A stretch of DNA of 64,000 nt from Lentimicrobiaceae bacterium (GTDB lineage Bacteria > Bacteroidota > Bacteroidia > Bacteroidales > Lentimicrobiaceae), in the NCBI GenBank assembly GCA_020636745.1, contig JACJXH010000004.1, positions 186,001 to 250,000 on the forward strand, given 5' to 3'. Below are positions 38,864 through 48,369 of this stretch, piece after piece. The number at the start of each line of letters is the position of its first letter. Positions within the stretch are counted from its first letter, which is position 1. Both the position numbers and the translations under genes were made by a program. The notes under the pieces are model-generated. The model saw only the letters and a program-made list of their open reading frames with translations. It ran no database searches and was not told the origin of the DNA.

Positions 38864-38900
38864 TAAAAAACTCCGGGAAACACACGATTTTCCGGAGTTG
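38864..38900 (-). terminator. Intrinsic terminator of the small anchored-peptide gene
   Basis: On the minus strand it reads AACTCCGGAAAA / TTTCCCGGAGTT-like, with T residues after it. It lies about 50 bases beyond the stop at 38949. Confidence 0.75.
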
Positions 38901-38948
38901 TAACAACGTCAGGCCCCCAAAAACAGCCCGATGATCAAGCTTTTTCTA

Positions 38949-39203
38949 TCAGGAAAACTTACCATTATTGTAAGTATTGTACACTTTCTTGCCGGCATAA
39001 GCAGCGCCCAACCCAATGAGGATTGCAACACCACTGCCCACAGGAGCAGTTCCACCTTCATCGCCGGGCGCCTGATTGCCTGTAGCGCCATGTCCGCCAT
39101 CGGGCGGAGCCGGAGGAACGCTCTGACCATAAATTGAACAATGCAACATCATCAACATCATCAATACAAGAAGCAGTTTTACCTTTTGAACTATATTTTT
39201 CAT
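38949..39203 (-). CDS. Small exported protein with Gly/Pro-rich middle and C-terminal membrane anchor
   Basis: This 84-residue protein has a signal peptide ending SIYGQ (residue 27). A short proline/glycine-rich segment follows (PPAPPDGGHGATGNQAPGD). It ends with VGSGVAILIGLGAAYAGKKVY and a short basic tail. The order Pro-rich motif, Gly/Ala-rich helix and basic tail is that of C-terminal sorting/anchor signals in short surface peptides of Bacteroidetes. It resembles the group annotated PID-CTERM, though I name this only from memory. It lies 39 bases after a 808-residue T9SS protein gene on the same strand and before a terminator, so they form an operon. Confidence 0.75.
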   Translation of the reverse strand: MKNIVQKVKLLLVLMMLMMLHCSIYGQSVPPAPPDGGHGATGNQAPGDEGGTAPVGSGVAILIGLGAAYAGKKVYNTYNNGKFS

Positions 39204-39242
39204 ATCCTCAATTTTTTAATTTCATAAAATAATTAAACCCGA

Positions 39243-41669
39243 TTACCTGACAACCACTTTGTGGCTTGAAAGCTGTGAACCGGTATTTACGGCAACAATA
39301 TAAATTCCACTATGCAGCGAACCAGTGTTTATAGAAGTAAGCGTTTCGGCGGCAGCCTTCCCCTGAAGCACAAGCTGACCGGTAAGACTATAAACCTTGA
39401 CCTGTGCCGGGCTTTTTTGCTGCAAAGCAATACAAATTTGCCCGTGAGCGGAGTATACAAAAGGCAAAGCTGCTGCACCAGGTTCATCAACACCTACACT
39501 ACTGAATTTCAACACAAAACGATTGGCATCATCAGCCGGAGTAGCATAAAATGTATATGCCTGCTGTGCAGTCAGATTCAACTGACTTCCGGCAATTTTA
39601 TCTTCCAGAAAAACAGTCTGATTTTGCCAATCACCTGTTAAAGCCTGAACAGCAATCTGATAATTACCTTCCTCAGGAATGTATAAACCAATCGGGAAGT
39701 TAAGCTCACCGCCTGTTGAAGGCACGGTATTTACCGAAGTCTGTACCCTGTCGGCAGTATATGCGTACACTTGCGGTATGGCCGGATTGTAAGAAAACAT
39801 TTTCACGGCATCAAATCTATCACGTTCAAATTCACTTTCATCGGAGAGCCTGATAACTGCTTCATCATAATTAGCCTCTCTGCTAAGCCTTACAACCATC
39901 TGACTTGCAAAACCGGTATTTTTATAGAAAGAACCTCCATGTGCCCGCATGGCATTGGTAAAAGTAAACGGCTGATTATTCTGATCCTGTTTGGCCAGCA
40001 CAAAAAATCCCTGACTGCAACCGATATAGGCATTTTCAAGGGCACCATCAATGGCTTCATAACCTTCGCCTCCTGCCTTGCCGGGATTATAAGCGTAAGC
40101 AAAATTATCCTGAAATTGCCCACGGTTAGCCAGGTGCCAGTCAATGCCTGACGGATAAGGATTTCCCATCAGGTTGGCGCCCTTGTAGTTACCTGTAGCA
40201 CTATATTTCAGATTAAAAGTTATATTGCCGTTGTTAAGCCCTCCTGTAAAACTCTTGGTATCGGGCAAGGCATAAGCCACCAGATATCCGCTGCCCGGAA
40301 TAAAAGCAGTAAGGTTATTAGCCGTAACTTTCTGATTGAGCCACATTTCAGAAGGTTCATCCCAGGCGTAAAAGTCATAGCTTGTTCCTGTGGGTATAAA
40401 GTTGTCCGCAATCGCCTGATTGGCAACCGGAGAAGCCAGTAAATGCCAGTTATTGGTTGTGCCGGGAATAACACAATGAGCCGTAGCCTGCACATTATTG
40501 ACAGCATGTATGAATGAAGCACCACTTTCTAAAACCAAACCTGCAGATCCTGCGTTATTGGTAAGGGAACCGTTGATATTTGCCCGACATGAGGAACCGA
40601 CTGTCAATGACATACCACTAGGAATAACCAGTGTTGTTCCCTCAGCCGTTACCAACTCAGAGGCCACTACAGTATTCAGGCCAAGCGTTTTACTGCCTGA
40701 ACCGGAAAGTATCAGGCTGTGATACTGACCAATGCTTGTTGCGGTGGCTCCACCTGTTAACACGGCCAGGGTTTGGTTACCCGCTTTCGAATATTCCACT
40801 TCGCCGTTAAACCAAACTTCATTCATGGCAATGTTGGGAGATGTCCCTGCCAGAATCAATTTACCGTTAACAATCAATGCACCGCCATAACTAGAAGAAG
40901 TCCTTCTAAAAACAGCATTAGAGCTACCCGAAACCAATGATTCTATGATTGCCCCAATGCTGATGGTTACATCGCCTGTTCCAGTAGTGCCATTATCCAC
41001 ACTGATACTGTTTTCACCAACATATAGTTTACCCGAACTTATCAGCCAGGATGAAGCCTTAAGGCTGGTTTCCATGGTAGCAGTTTGCCCGCTGTTAAAT
41101 GCTATTTCAATGGCAAAAGTTGTCGTTGACGCAGTATTGGTAGCCGCCCATTCACCAGAAACAAGAATGCTTCTGCTATTGCCAATAAATTTAATCCGGC
41201 CTCCACTGCCTTCGGTAATAACTATAGGCTTACTGGGAATAGATGAACTTATGGAAATTTCAAATTGTGCAGTTGAATTAACATCCGTGTTGACATTACT
41301 AAAATAACAACTAAGCTTACCACTTATTTCCAATGTATTGGATGCCAGAGCGACCTGCGCATCATCGCCGGTTGTAGCTGAGGTTGTCCCTGTGCTGATA
41401 AAAAGGCTTTTGCAACTTCCGTTAGCTGTAAGCGTGGCAACATGCCCCGACTGGACATAAACATCATTATCAGGCCCGGGAACCACTGTTGCAGCTACCC
41501 ACTTATCCCCATCCCAAACCTGCCAGTTGTCAATAACATTCCAGTTAACGGCAGCAGCTGCCGTACGATAATCGCCCGAAGTATTACCTCTGGCAAATAC
41601 AGAAACAAATAAAGTCATGGCCATTGCCAGAAATACCGGCAGGCCCTTCCATTGCATTTTGAATTTCAT
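39243..41669 (-). CDS. Large secreted beta-helix/sandwich protein with T9SS type A sorting domain
   Basis: This protein of about 808 residues starts at the ATG at 41669 (MKFKMQWKGL...), giving a signal peptide ending VFARG. Earlier codons of the frame give no signal. The N-terminal half (SGDYRTAAAAVNWNVIDNWQVW, then DVYVQSGHVATLTANGS) is the G8-like or autotransporter-like repetitive beta region seen in many Bacteroidetes adhesins. The middle has LLASPVANQAIADNF and GNPYPSGIDW, common in T9SS substrates. The C-terminus is the sorting domain: VKVYSLTGQLVLQG, SGIYIVAVNTG and SSHKVVVR. The probable role is adhesion or a surface layer. It is followed by the small anchored peptide gene. Confidence 0.88.
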   Translation of the reverse strand: MKFKMQWKGLPVFLAMAMTLFVSVFARGNTSGDYRTAAAAVNWNVIDNWQVWDGDKWVAATVVPGPDNDVYVQSGHVATLTANGSCKSLFISTGTTSATTGDDAQVALASNTLEISGKLSCYFSNVNTDVNSTAQFEISISSSIPSKPIVITEGSGGRIKFIGNSRSILVSGEWAATNTASTTTFAIEIAFNSGQTATMETSLKASSWLISSGKLYVGENSISVDNGTTGTGDVTISIGAIIESLVSGSSNAVFRRTSSSYGGALIVNGKLILAGTSPNIAMNEVWFNGEVEYSKAGNQTLAVLTGGATATSIGQYHSLILSGSGSKTLGLNTVVASELVTAEGTTLVIPSGMSLTVGSSCRANINGSLTNNAGSAGLVLESGASFIHAVNNVQATAHCVIPGTTNNWHLLASPVANQAIADNFIPTGTSYDFYAWDEPSEMWLNQKVTANNLTAFIPGSGYLVAYALPDTKSFTGGLNNGNITFNLKYSATGNYKGANLMGNPYPSGIDWHLANRGQFQDNFAYAYNPGKAGGEGYEAIDGALENAYIGCSQGFFVLAKQDQNNQPFTFTNAMRAHGGSFYKNTGFASQMVVRLSREANYDEAVIRLSDESEFERDRFDAVKMFSYNPAIPQVYAYTADRVQTSVNTVPSTGGELNFPIGLYIPEEGNYQIAVQALTGDWQNQTVFLEDKIAGSQLNLTAQQAYTFYATPADDANRFVLKFSSVGVDEPGAAALPFVYSAHGQICIALQQKSPAQVKVYSLTGQLVLQGKAAAETLTSINTGSLHSGIYIVAVNTGSQLSSHKVVVR

Positions 41670-42076
41670 AAATTTAAATTTAATATGAACTGATATCATC
41701 ATTGAGTATAATCTTTGGTAACAAGTAAAAATCAACGAATGCCGCAACACGGGTTGCAACGAGCTATCCTATTCGATTCATTCAAATTGCCTTATAGTGC
41801 GGGAAGAGAATATAGCTGTGTAATTTTCTGTTATTCAATTATATTTGTATGCCAATTCATTATCAATTGCATCAAATAATAAAATATTTACATTTAATTA
41901 AGCATAAAATTACACGATTTCAATCAAGGCAACATTCAATACAATGTCAAAGATAATAACTTCCATTTAACCAATCAACATCTATAATATTTTTTTTATG
42001 TTAAATTATCCTGCAAAAATCAGCTTTATACTGCATCATATCATTTTCACATTTAGCATAAGACATTGTAAAGGCC
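41670..42076. other. AT-rich gene-free stretch
   Basis: About 400 bases between divergent genes. It is very AT-rich, especially 41820-42060, with no ORF or RNA that I can support. It must hold the promoter of the minus-strand T9SS gene. Confidence 0.45.
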
Positions 42077-42084
42077 TAATTTTG
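42077..42084 (+). promoter_or_regulatory. -7 element (TAATTTTG) of the YitT-family gene
   Basis: An exact TAnnTTTG, 19 bases before the ATG. Confidence 0.62.
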
Positions 42085-42103
42085 CACTCAAAATAACTAA
42101 TTA

Positions 42104-42964
42104 ATGAAAAAGCCTGTTTCAATTTTATCAGAGTTACGCACTTATCTCATCATTACCTTTGGACTATTCATGATGGCATTGGGCTGGACCGGGTTTCTTA
42201 TACCCAACCAGATACTCGGCGGAGGGGTAAGCGGCATTTCCACACTTATTTACTGGTCAACCGGGCTGCCGGTAGGTGTATCGGTTTTGGTTATCAACGC
42301 CATTTTGCTGTTGATGGCGGTCAGGGTGCTGGGCGTTGGATTCGGCATTAAAACCGTATATTCAGTGGTTGTTCTTTCAGGGCTATTTACGCTGCTGCAG
42401 CATTACATCAAAGACCCTTTTGTCACCGATAAATTCCTGGCCGCCATCGTTGGCTCATCCATGAGCGGAGCTGCCATGGGCATCATCTTTACACAGGGAG
42501 GCAGTACAGGCGGAACAGATATTGTTGCGCTGATGATAAACAAATATCACAATCTGAGTCCCGGAAAAATCATTCTTTACATAGATGTATTTATCATCTC
42601 CAGCTCACTGCTTATTTTCAGAAGCATAGAAACACTTGTTTACGGATTTGTGGTGATGGCTGTCGCCAGCTATGTTATTGACCTTATTATCACGGGTTCC
42701 AAACAATCGGTACAGATTTTTGTCTTTACCAGACATCCGCAGGTTATTGCCGACCGCATTGGCAAAGAAATGGGACGGGGAGTAACTTTTATCAAAGGCA
42801 CAGGCTGGTACACCAAAACCGAAAATGACATATTGATGGTAATTGTACGAAAAATGGACTCAACGCAGGTGCTGAATATAGTAAAACAGGAAGATCCCAC
42901 CGCGTTTCTTTCCCTCAATACAGTCATGGGCGTTTATGGAAAAGGGTTCGATACCATAAAATAA
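42104..42964 (+). CDS. YitT family membrane protein with DUF2179 domain
   Basis: This 286-residue protein has five or six membrane helices in residues 10-205, including the family marks PNQILGGGVSGIS and GGSTGGTDIVALM. A cytoplasmic DUF2179 domain of about 80 residues follows (VFTRHPQVIADRIGKEMGRGVT, GWYTKTENDILMVIV). YitT proteins are widespread and of unknown transport function. The C-terminal domain is often thought to bind ligands. Length and architecture are normal. It has its own promoter. The acylphosphatase-like gene downstream is convergent. Confidence 0.93.
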   Translation: MKKPVSILSELRTYLIITFGLFMMALGWTGFLIPNQILGGGVSGISTLIYWSTGLPVGVSVLVINAILLLMAVRVLGVGFGIKTVYSVVVLSGLFTLLQHYIKDPFVTDKFLAAIVGSSMSGAAMGIIFTQGGSTGGTDIVALMINKYHNLSPGKIILYIDVFIISSSLLIFRSIETLVYGFVVMAVASYVIDLIITGSKQSVQIFVFTRHPQVIADRIGKEMGRGVTFIKGTGWYTKTENDILMVIVRKMDSTQVLNIVKQEDPTAFLSLNTVMGVYGKGFDTIK

Positions 42965-43054
42965 CCAACCACTATCTGTTTAAATTAAAACAGGCATGCC
43001 ACTGAAAATTAAATAAAAAAAAGACAGCACCCCAAAGGAAAAGGGTCCTCAGAA

Positions 43055-43405
43055 CTAAAAGCCAAAAATTCCAAAACGCAGGCTTTTGCGAGGCTTGGCA
43101 TTTAGCTGAGTTTCGCCAGAGAGCTTGGCCGATTGTATAATTTCGAAATACTTGCAATTCAACACCTTATCGGGCACAGATAAAACACTGACCACTTCAC
43201 AAAAGGGAGTTCCCTGACGCAGGATATGGATGTATTTTTGCAGGATATGCTGATTGGCTTCGGCGTGTATCACCACCCCTGTTTGATGAGACAAATAGGC
43301 AATAGTTCCCCTGACACCCATCTCCTTCCCCTTTCTGAGAGCATAGAAACGAAACCCGGCATGCCGGGCTCCCACACTGATGACAATTTTTACAGCTTTT
43401 CTCAT
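43055..43405 (-). CDS. Acylphosphatase-like protein lacking the catalytic asparagine
   Basis: This 116-residue protein has residues 5-90 in the acylphosphatase fold. GARHAGFRFYA holds the phosphate-binding arginine of the GFR motif. The next strand reads VRGTIAYLSHQTGVVIHAEA. Canonical enzymes have an asparagine five residues into this element (GxVxN), and here it is tyrosine. The strand VVIHAEA and the later VVSVLSVPD follow the usual order. A 25-residue basic tail (KPRKSLRFGIFGF) is extra. Acylphosphatases hydrolyse acyl phosphates, and loss of Asn argues for weak or altered activity. A paralogue with the same Tyr lies at 48724. It may be driven from the distant TATCTTTG at 43669. Confidence 0.72.
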   Translation of the reverse strand: MRKAVKIVISVGARHAGFRFYALRKGKEMGVRGTIAYLSHQTGVVIHAEANQHILQKYIHILRQGTPFCEVVSVLSVPDKVLNCKYFEIIQSAKLSGETQLNAKPRKSLRFGIFGF

Positions 43406-43872
43406 TTTGTTTCCTTTCTGCAGTCCAACCGCTTCGACAATGTTCCCCTTTCAGAAAAACCGATAAGTAAAGCCAGCTTCCCCTAACCAAGCCAGGCTAT
43501 TGACATGAAATGTTATATGCAGCTATAAATGAAACCTTAAAAACAAGGCCAATTATCCGGAGTCATTTTTTATCCTCTGCAGGGGGTGTGAAATGGCGCG
43601 GATAAATATCCACGGGTCAGAGAGTAGGATAAGGACATGAAAAGAATAAACTTTGCCGGACAAGAACACAAAGATAGCAATTGAATAGCACAAAATCAAT
43701 GGGTTAAAATACTGATTTTACAACAGTTTCAGCCAAACTGCACTTGCAAAGCAATAAACCAGCGATAAACGGGCAAAAAAACCATGAATCATTCAGGAGC
43801 AAACCCGATAAAAACAAGAGTTATGATTCTTAACCGATAGCCATCCATACATAGCTAACAGGGCAAATGAGC
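43406..43872. other. Gene-free stretch; possible long leader of the acylphosphatase-like gene
   Basis: No supported ORF. It holds a minus-strand -7 element at 43669. Between that and the gene, TATCCT (43571-43576) can pair with AGGATA (43626-43631), enclosing a GGATAAATATCC palindrome. A structured leader is possible. Confidence 0.4.
43669..43676 (-). promoter_or_regulatory. Bacteroidetes-type promoter element (TATCTTTG), minus strand
   Basis: An exact -7, with a TTG about 20 bases upstream on the minus strand. The nearest gene in its direction starts at 43405, leaving a leader of about 255 bases. Confidence 0.5.
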
Positions 43873-45879
43873 CTACATAATCAAATCAACCACTGAACTT
43901 ACCGGCGCCTCGCAGGTATTGTTGCGACATTTAAAAATAAGATTCTGGCCTGATTTAAATCTGCCGCTGAAAACAGGCAGTGCTGATTGATTGTCAGCAG
44001 CAGCAATGATCACACCGGGATAATAGCGCCGGTTAATAAGCAGGGCATTTTTCAAAGCATCGGGCCCGCTGATAACCAATGAGGTATTTCCGGAAGCAAG
44101 AACCGCGGCCTGAGAAGCCCAACAGGCGTAAGCCGAAGGTTGCTGAAGCATGCGTTCCTGCATATTCACCATCATACGGACAGCCTTATCATGAAACGCC
44201 TGATTATCAAAATAATGAGCCAGAGCCAGTAAAACACCCGCCATCACAGCATTAGCCGAAGGTTCTACACCGTCAGTAGTTTCCATCATTCTTACAACAG
44301 GCGCTTCAGCATTGTTCAAACCTTCACCTGAAAACCAGTAAAGCGGAAGGCTGTTATCAGAGAACAACGCCTCGGCCTGCTCTACCAGTTGCCCTGCCCT
44401 GAAAAGCCATTTTTCATCAAAGGTAATCTGATACAAGGCAATAAAAGCATCAGCTGTAAAAGCATAATCATCAAGAAAACCATCGATAGCCGGACTTCCA
44501 TGGTTATACGAGCGGAACAGCTTTTGCCCGTTAAGTGCAAGCTTTTCAAAAATAAATTCACCGGCTTTTACAGCTGCTTCCTGCCATATTGGATTGGCGC
44601 CGGCTTTCACAGCATCAACCAAACCCTTTACCATCATTGCATTCCACGAAGTCAGTATTTTGGTATCGGTAGCAGGGCGTTGACGTTGGTTACGCACTTT
44701 GAGCAAAGCAGATGACGACATAAGCACCAGTTGCCGGAGCTCTTCTTCTGAGAGGTGCTGCCTTGAAGCGAAAACAGCATCAGACAAAGGCCTGAGTGGT
44801 ATACTCATCCCGTTCTCCCATTTACCTTCATTATCAATTCCCCAGTAATCAGCAATGAGCCCGGCATATTCAGGCAACACTTCTTCCATCTGCTTCCGGT
44901 TCCACAGATAAAACAAACCTTCCACGCCTTCACTATCGGCATCAACAGATGCATAAAACGCGCCCTGTTCAGCAGTAAGCTCGCGCAGAACAAAGTGAAT
45001 GATACGTCCTGCAATATCCAGAAAAGACTTATCACCGGTAGCTTTGTAAGCATTGGCATACAGGCTGGTTAACTGTGCATTGTCATAGAGCATTTTTTCA
45101 AAATGAGGCACTTTCCATAAGGCATCGGTGCTATATCGGGCAAAGCCGCCTCCAATCTGATCAAAAATACCCCCCATAGCCATACGCAAAAGTGTGGTTT
45201 TTACCTGATGAATCGCTTCAGGTAAATGGCTGAGCCTGTGATAGTGCAATACAAACTGCCACACAACAGGCATGGGAAATTTGGGTGCACCAACCATTCC
45301 TCCCGTCTCAGTATCAAAACTAACAGAGAGCCTGTCATAAACTGATTTTAACAAGTCAGGTGAAAAAGGGCTTGTTTCCTGCGGCATTTCAACCAGACCT
45401 GCACCTGCAATTCCACGACAGAGGCGCTGAGCCTGACTCTCCAAATCAGCAAAACTATTTTGAAAAAAGCCATGAATTTGCTCAAGTAAATCAGACCATT
45501 GCTGAGGCCTGAAATATGTTCCGCCCCAAAATGGCCGTCCATCGGGAAGCGCAAAACAATTCAGCGGCCAGCCCCCGTTCCCATGCAACAGTTGCACTGC
45601 CGCCATGTACATCTGATCCACATCAGGACGTTCTTCACGGTCAACCTTAACACACACAAAATACCGGTTCATCAAATCAGCAATGGAGGGATTGCTGAAA
45701 CTCTCATGTTCCATTACATGACACCAGTGACAAGCAGAATAGCCAATACTGATGAGCAAAGGCTTATTACCGGAGCGGGCAACCGCAAATGCTTCCTCGC
45801 CATAAGGAAACCAGTCAACCGGATTGTTGGCATGCTGAAGCAAATAAGGGCTTGATTCATTTATAAGTCGGTTAGGCAT
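43873..45879 (-). CDS. DUF255 / thioredoxin-domain protein (YyaL, SPATA20 family)
   Basis: This 668-residue cytoplasmic protein has an N-terminal thioredoxin-like domain ([13 protein letters not shown], then CHWC at residues 50-53). A large (alpha/alpha)6-barrel-like domain resembling cellobiose epimerases follows. [16 protein letters not shown] and [22 protein letters not shown] are hallmark sequences of the family, and [14 protein letters not shown] and [12 protein letters not shown] stretches occur in the second domain. Length and order are typical. The biochemical function of this widespread family is not established. It is transcribed toward the YitT region. Confidence 0.94.
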   Translation of the reverse strand: MPNRLINESSPYLLQHANNPVDWFPYGEEAFAVARSGNKPLLISIGYSACHWCHVMEHESFSNPSIADLMNRYFVCVKVDREERPDVDQMYMAAVQLLHGNGGWPLNCFALPDGRPFWGGTYFRPQQWSDLLEQIHGFFQNSFADLESQAQRLCRGIAGAGLVEMPQETSPFSPDLLKSVYDRLSVSFDTETGGMVGAPKFPMPVVWQFVLHYHRLSHLPEAIHQVKTTLLRMAMGGIFDQIGGGFARYSTDALWKVPHFEKMLYDNAQLTSLYANAYKATGDKSFLDIAGRIIHFVLRELTAEQGAFYASVDADSEGVEGLFYLWNRKQMEEVLPEYAGLIADYWGIDNEGKWENGMSIPLRPLSDAVFASRQHLSEEELRQLVLMSSSALLKVRNQRQRPATDTKILTSWNAMMVKGLVDAVKAGANPIWQEAAVKAGEFIFEKLALNGQKLFRSYNHGSPAIDGFLDDYAFTADAFIALYQITFDEKWLFRAGQLVEQAEALFSDNSLPLYWFSGEGLNNAEAPVVRMMETTDGVEPSANAVMAGVLLALAHYFDNQAFHDKAVRMMVNMQERMLQQPSAYACWASQAAVLASGNTSLVISGPDALKNALLINRRYYPGVIIAAADNQSALPVFSGRFKSGQNLIFKCRNNTCEAPVSSVVDLIM

Positions 45880-46083
45880 AGCTATCTGAAAAAGTTACGT
45901 TATCATAAACTGAAATACATCGGGAACAGGAACCAAAAGCTGACATTGCGCATGAATATTACCTATCAGCCTTTTCGTCCTCACCTACACTTCATGCTTG
46001 AAGTTGAAAACAAGTAAACAACACAAAAGGCTTTGTGTTTAAACAAAACAACAAGACTGGTTACAAAATTTAAAATCAGGCAA

Positions 46084-46656
46084 TTACACTTTATCCAACC
46101 AATTACTCAGCATTTGGGCACCCCCAGGAGTCATAACCGATTCAGGATGAAACTGTACACCACAAATATCAAATTCGCGATGACGCAGGGCCATGATAAC
46201 TCCCCGTCTATCGAAAGCAGTGGGCTGCAGACAGGCAGGCAGTGAGTTTGCATCAACAGCCCAGCTATGATAAAGACCTGCCTTAAAACCATGCTCCAAA
46301 CCCTGAAACAAAACATCAATTGGTTCAGCAGGTTTAACATCAACAGCTTCGCCGTGCAGAATATCGCCCGGCTGATATAAGAAACCTCCAAAAGCCTCAG
46401 CAATAGCCTGCATACCAAGACAAACCCCGAGTATCCTTTTTTTGCCGGCATAATGCTTTATCAGCTTACTGGTTATGCCTGCTTCGGCAGGTAAACCCGG
46501 ACCGGGCGAAATTACAAAAGCATCATATTCAGCGGCTTCATCCACCCCAATCCTGTCGTTCTGAATAACTGTCAAATGCTGGCTTCCGGCTTCATACAGC
46601 AATTGCCTGAGGTTGAAGGTAAACGAATCATAATTATCAAGAAGCAGTATTTTCAT
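46084..46656 (-). CDS. pabA: Aminodeoxychorismate/anthranilate synthase glutamine amidotransferase
   Basis: This 190-residue class I amidotransferase supplies ammonia for 4-amino-4-deoxychorismate. The nucleophile is C79 in GVCLGMQ, with H170 and E172 in GVQFHPES. The oxyanion stretch PGPG is at 51-54. The start is the ATG at 46656 (MKILLLDNYDSFTFN). The frame is open upstream but non-coding there. It faces away from pabB, with about 150 bases between them containing a TATCTTTG for this gene. PabA and TrpG are indistinguishable by motif. The adjacent pabB and pabC and the absence of trp genes favour a folate role. Confidence 0.9.
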   Translation of the reverse strand: MKILLLDNYDSFTFNLRQLLYEAGSQHLTVIQNDRIGVDEAAEYDAFVISPGPGLPAEAGITSKLIKHYAGKKRILGVCLGMQAIAEAFGGFLYQPGDILHGEAVDVKPAEPIDVLFQGLEHGFKAGLYHSWAVDANSLPACLQPTAFDRRGVIMALRHREFDICGVQFHPESVMTPGGAQMLSNWLDKV

Positions 46657-46754
46657 ACAAAACAGGTTGATGAACCGATCAAGAATTGGGTTAAACGGCA
46701 ATGTCAGATTCCGGACGTCGAAAAAAGAGCATACCGGCATGATGTAACGGGCTG

Positions 46755-46762
46755 CAAAGATA
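46755..46762 (-). promoter_or_regulatory. -7 element (TATCTTTG) of pabA
   Basis: An exact TAnnTTTG on the minus strand, with a leader of about 90 bases. A plus-strand near-match TAATTTCG at 46779 may serve pabB. Confidence 0.6.
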
Positions 46763-46808
46763 GCGTTCCTGTTTTTTGTAATTTCGCAGTTCAGTAAAAA
46801 ACAGAAAA

Positions 46809-47786
46809 ATGCAGTCAGCTTCTTCGGTATATGAAACAATGAACCACTACGGCGCCAAAGGAACTCCATTTCTGTTTATCATTGATTTTGACGAAATTTC
46901 CCCGATATTGCTTCCACTTTCGGAAGCCGGGAAAGCGGGCATTTTTTACAATATCAGAGGGATAAGCAACTCAACAAAAGAGATTAAAAGGCCTTTGCCC
47001 CCTGTTGAGTTTGAAAAATATCCGGTAAACTTCAGCACTTACTTAAAAGCTTTTAACCAGGCAATGGCCGGATTACAGTTCGGAAACTCTTACCTGCTTA
47101 ACCTTACTTTTCAAACCCCCATCCGCATCAACCGCGGCCTCACCGACATTTATCATGAGAGCCATGCACCTTATAAACTTCTTTTCAGAGATGAATTTAC
47201 CGTATTCTCACCTGAAAGTTTTGTACGCATGGAGGGAAACACCATCAGCAGTTTTCCGATGAAGGGCACAATAGATGCTTCGTTACCCGAGGCAGCCCGC
47301 CAATTGCTGTCAGATGCCAAAGAAATGGCAGAACACCACACAATTGTAGACCTGATTCGCAACGATTTGAGCATGATATCCCGGGAAGTAAGAGTCAGGC
47401 GTTTCAGATACCTGGAAGAAATACAAACCAACCAAAAACGACTTTTACAGGCAAGTTCTGAAATTTACGGGAAATTACCGCACAACTGGCAATCTGATAT
47501 TGGCAGCCTCATGCAAGCCCTGCTGCCCGCTGGTTCCATTTCAGGAGCCCCCAAAAAGAAAACCGTTGAAATAATACATCAGGCCGAGACCGGCCATCGC
47601 GGATATTACACAGGAGTATTCGGTATATTTGACGGCAGCTGCCTCGATTCAGGCGTCATGATTCGCTATATTGAACAGCAAAATGGGCAAATTTACTTTC
47701 GCAGCGGCGGAGGTATTACCATAAACAGCAAAGCCGAAAGTGAATATCAGGAAATGATTGACAAAGTATATGTCCCTTTTGTTTGA
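46809..47786 (+). CDS. pabB: Aminodeoxychorismate synthase component I (short form)
   Basis: This 325-residue enzyme converts chorismate and ammonia to 4-amino-4-deoxychorismate. The diagnostic motif is PMKGT at residues 150-154. PabB has a lysine here (PIKGT), whereas anthranilate synthase has PIAGT. Further down come HTIVDLIRNDLSM, AGSISGAPKKKTVEII and FRSGGGITINS, all chorismate-binding signatures. It is about 100 residues shorter than E. coli PabB because the N-terminal region is reduced. Its stop lies 17 bases inside the pabC gene, so the two are translationally coupled. It diverges from pabA. Confidence 0.92.
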   Translation: MQSASSVYETMNHYGAKGTPFLFIIDFDEISPILLPLSEAGKAGIFYNIRGISNSTKEIKRPLPPVEFEKYPVNFSTYLKAFNQAMAGLQFGNSYLLNLTFQTPIRINRGLTDIYHESHAPYKLLFRDEFTVFSPESFVRMEGNTISSFPMKGTIDASLPEAARQLLSDAKEMAEHHTIVDLIRNDLSMISREVRVRRFRYLEEIQTNQKRLLQASSEIYGKLPHNWQSDIGSLMQALLPAGSISGAPKKKTVEIIHQAETGHRGYYTGVFGIFDGSCLDSGVMIRYIEQQNGQIYFRSGGGITINSKAESEYQEMIDKVYVPFV

Positions 47787-48369
47787 AACAATTAGCATTC
47801 GCAACGGAGTTGCTGAAAATCTTGACTGGCATCAGCAAAGACTGGAAGCCTCATGGCAAAAACTAAGCGGGAAAAGAAGCTGCATTCTCCTGGCCAACGA
47901 GCTTTCCATCCCTGCCCATGCCATGACAGGACATTTCCGATGCAGGGTTGACTACAGTGAAAAAATCACGAAAACAGAGTTCAGCCCTTACCGGGTAAAG
48001 GAAATTAATCACCTGAAGCTGATTGATGACAATCAGATAGATTATTCGCTCAAATTCTCTGACAGAACCCGGTTAAATCATCTGTTCTCACTACGCCAAG
48101 GAGCCGACGACATTCTCATTGTCAAACATGGCAAAATTACCGAAACATCCTTTGCCAACATAATTTTCTGGGACGGAAAAGCATGGTTTACCCCGTCAAC
48201 ACCCTTGCTTGCCGGCACCTGCAGGGCACGAATGCTTGATCAGGGGTTGATCTCTGAAGCCGATATATCACCTGCCGATTTATCTCAGTTCACAGCCTTC
48301 AAACTAATCAATGCCCTTCGGTGTGCAGACGAAATCGCTGCAAGCAAAACAGAAAATATCAGCAAATAA
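47770..48369 (+). CDS. pabC: Aminodeoxychorismate lyase-like class IV PLP enzyme (short)
   Basis: This protein of about 199 residues starts at the ATG at 47770, overlapping pabB by 17 bases. A TTG at 47758 is an alternative. It has the fold type IV signatures ETSFANIIFWDGKAWFTPS and LLAGTCRARML, which bind PLP and the substrate. The N-terminal half is shorter than in E. coli PabC (269 residues). The PLP lysine should be in the KEINHLKLI area but cannot be fixed by eye. The role is release of pyruvate from 4-amino-4-deoxychorismate to form p-aminobenzoate. Context (overlap with pabB, pabA opposite) makes this assignment stronger than the sequence alone. Confidence 0.84.
   Translation: MSLLFETISIRNGVAENLDWHQQRLEASWQKLSGKRSCILLANELSIPAHAMTGHFRCRVDYSEKITKTEFSPYRVKEINHLKLIDDNQIDYSLKFSDRTRLNHLFSLRQGADDILIVKHGKITETSFANIIFWDGKAWFTPSTPLLAGTCRARMLDQGLISEADISPADLSQFTAFKLINALRCADEIAASKTENISK

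Noticed and set aside
43197..43490. A 97-codon minus-strand ORF overlapping the acylphosphatase-like gene
   Set aside because: It is in a different frame from the acylphosphatase fold and has cysteine-rich chance sequence with no known domain.
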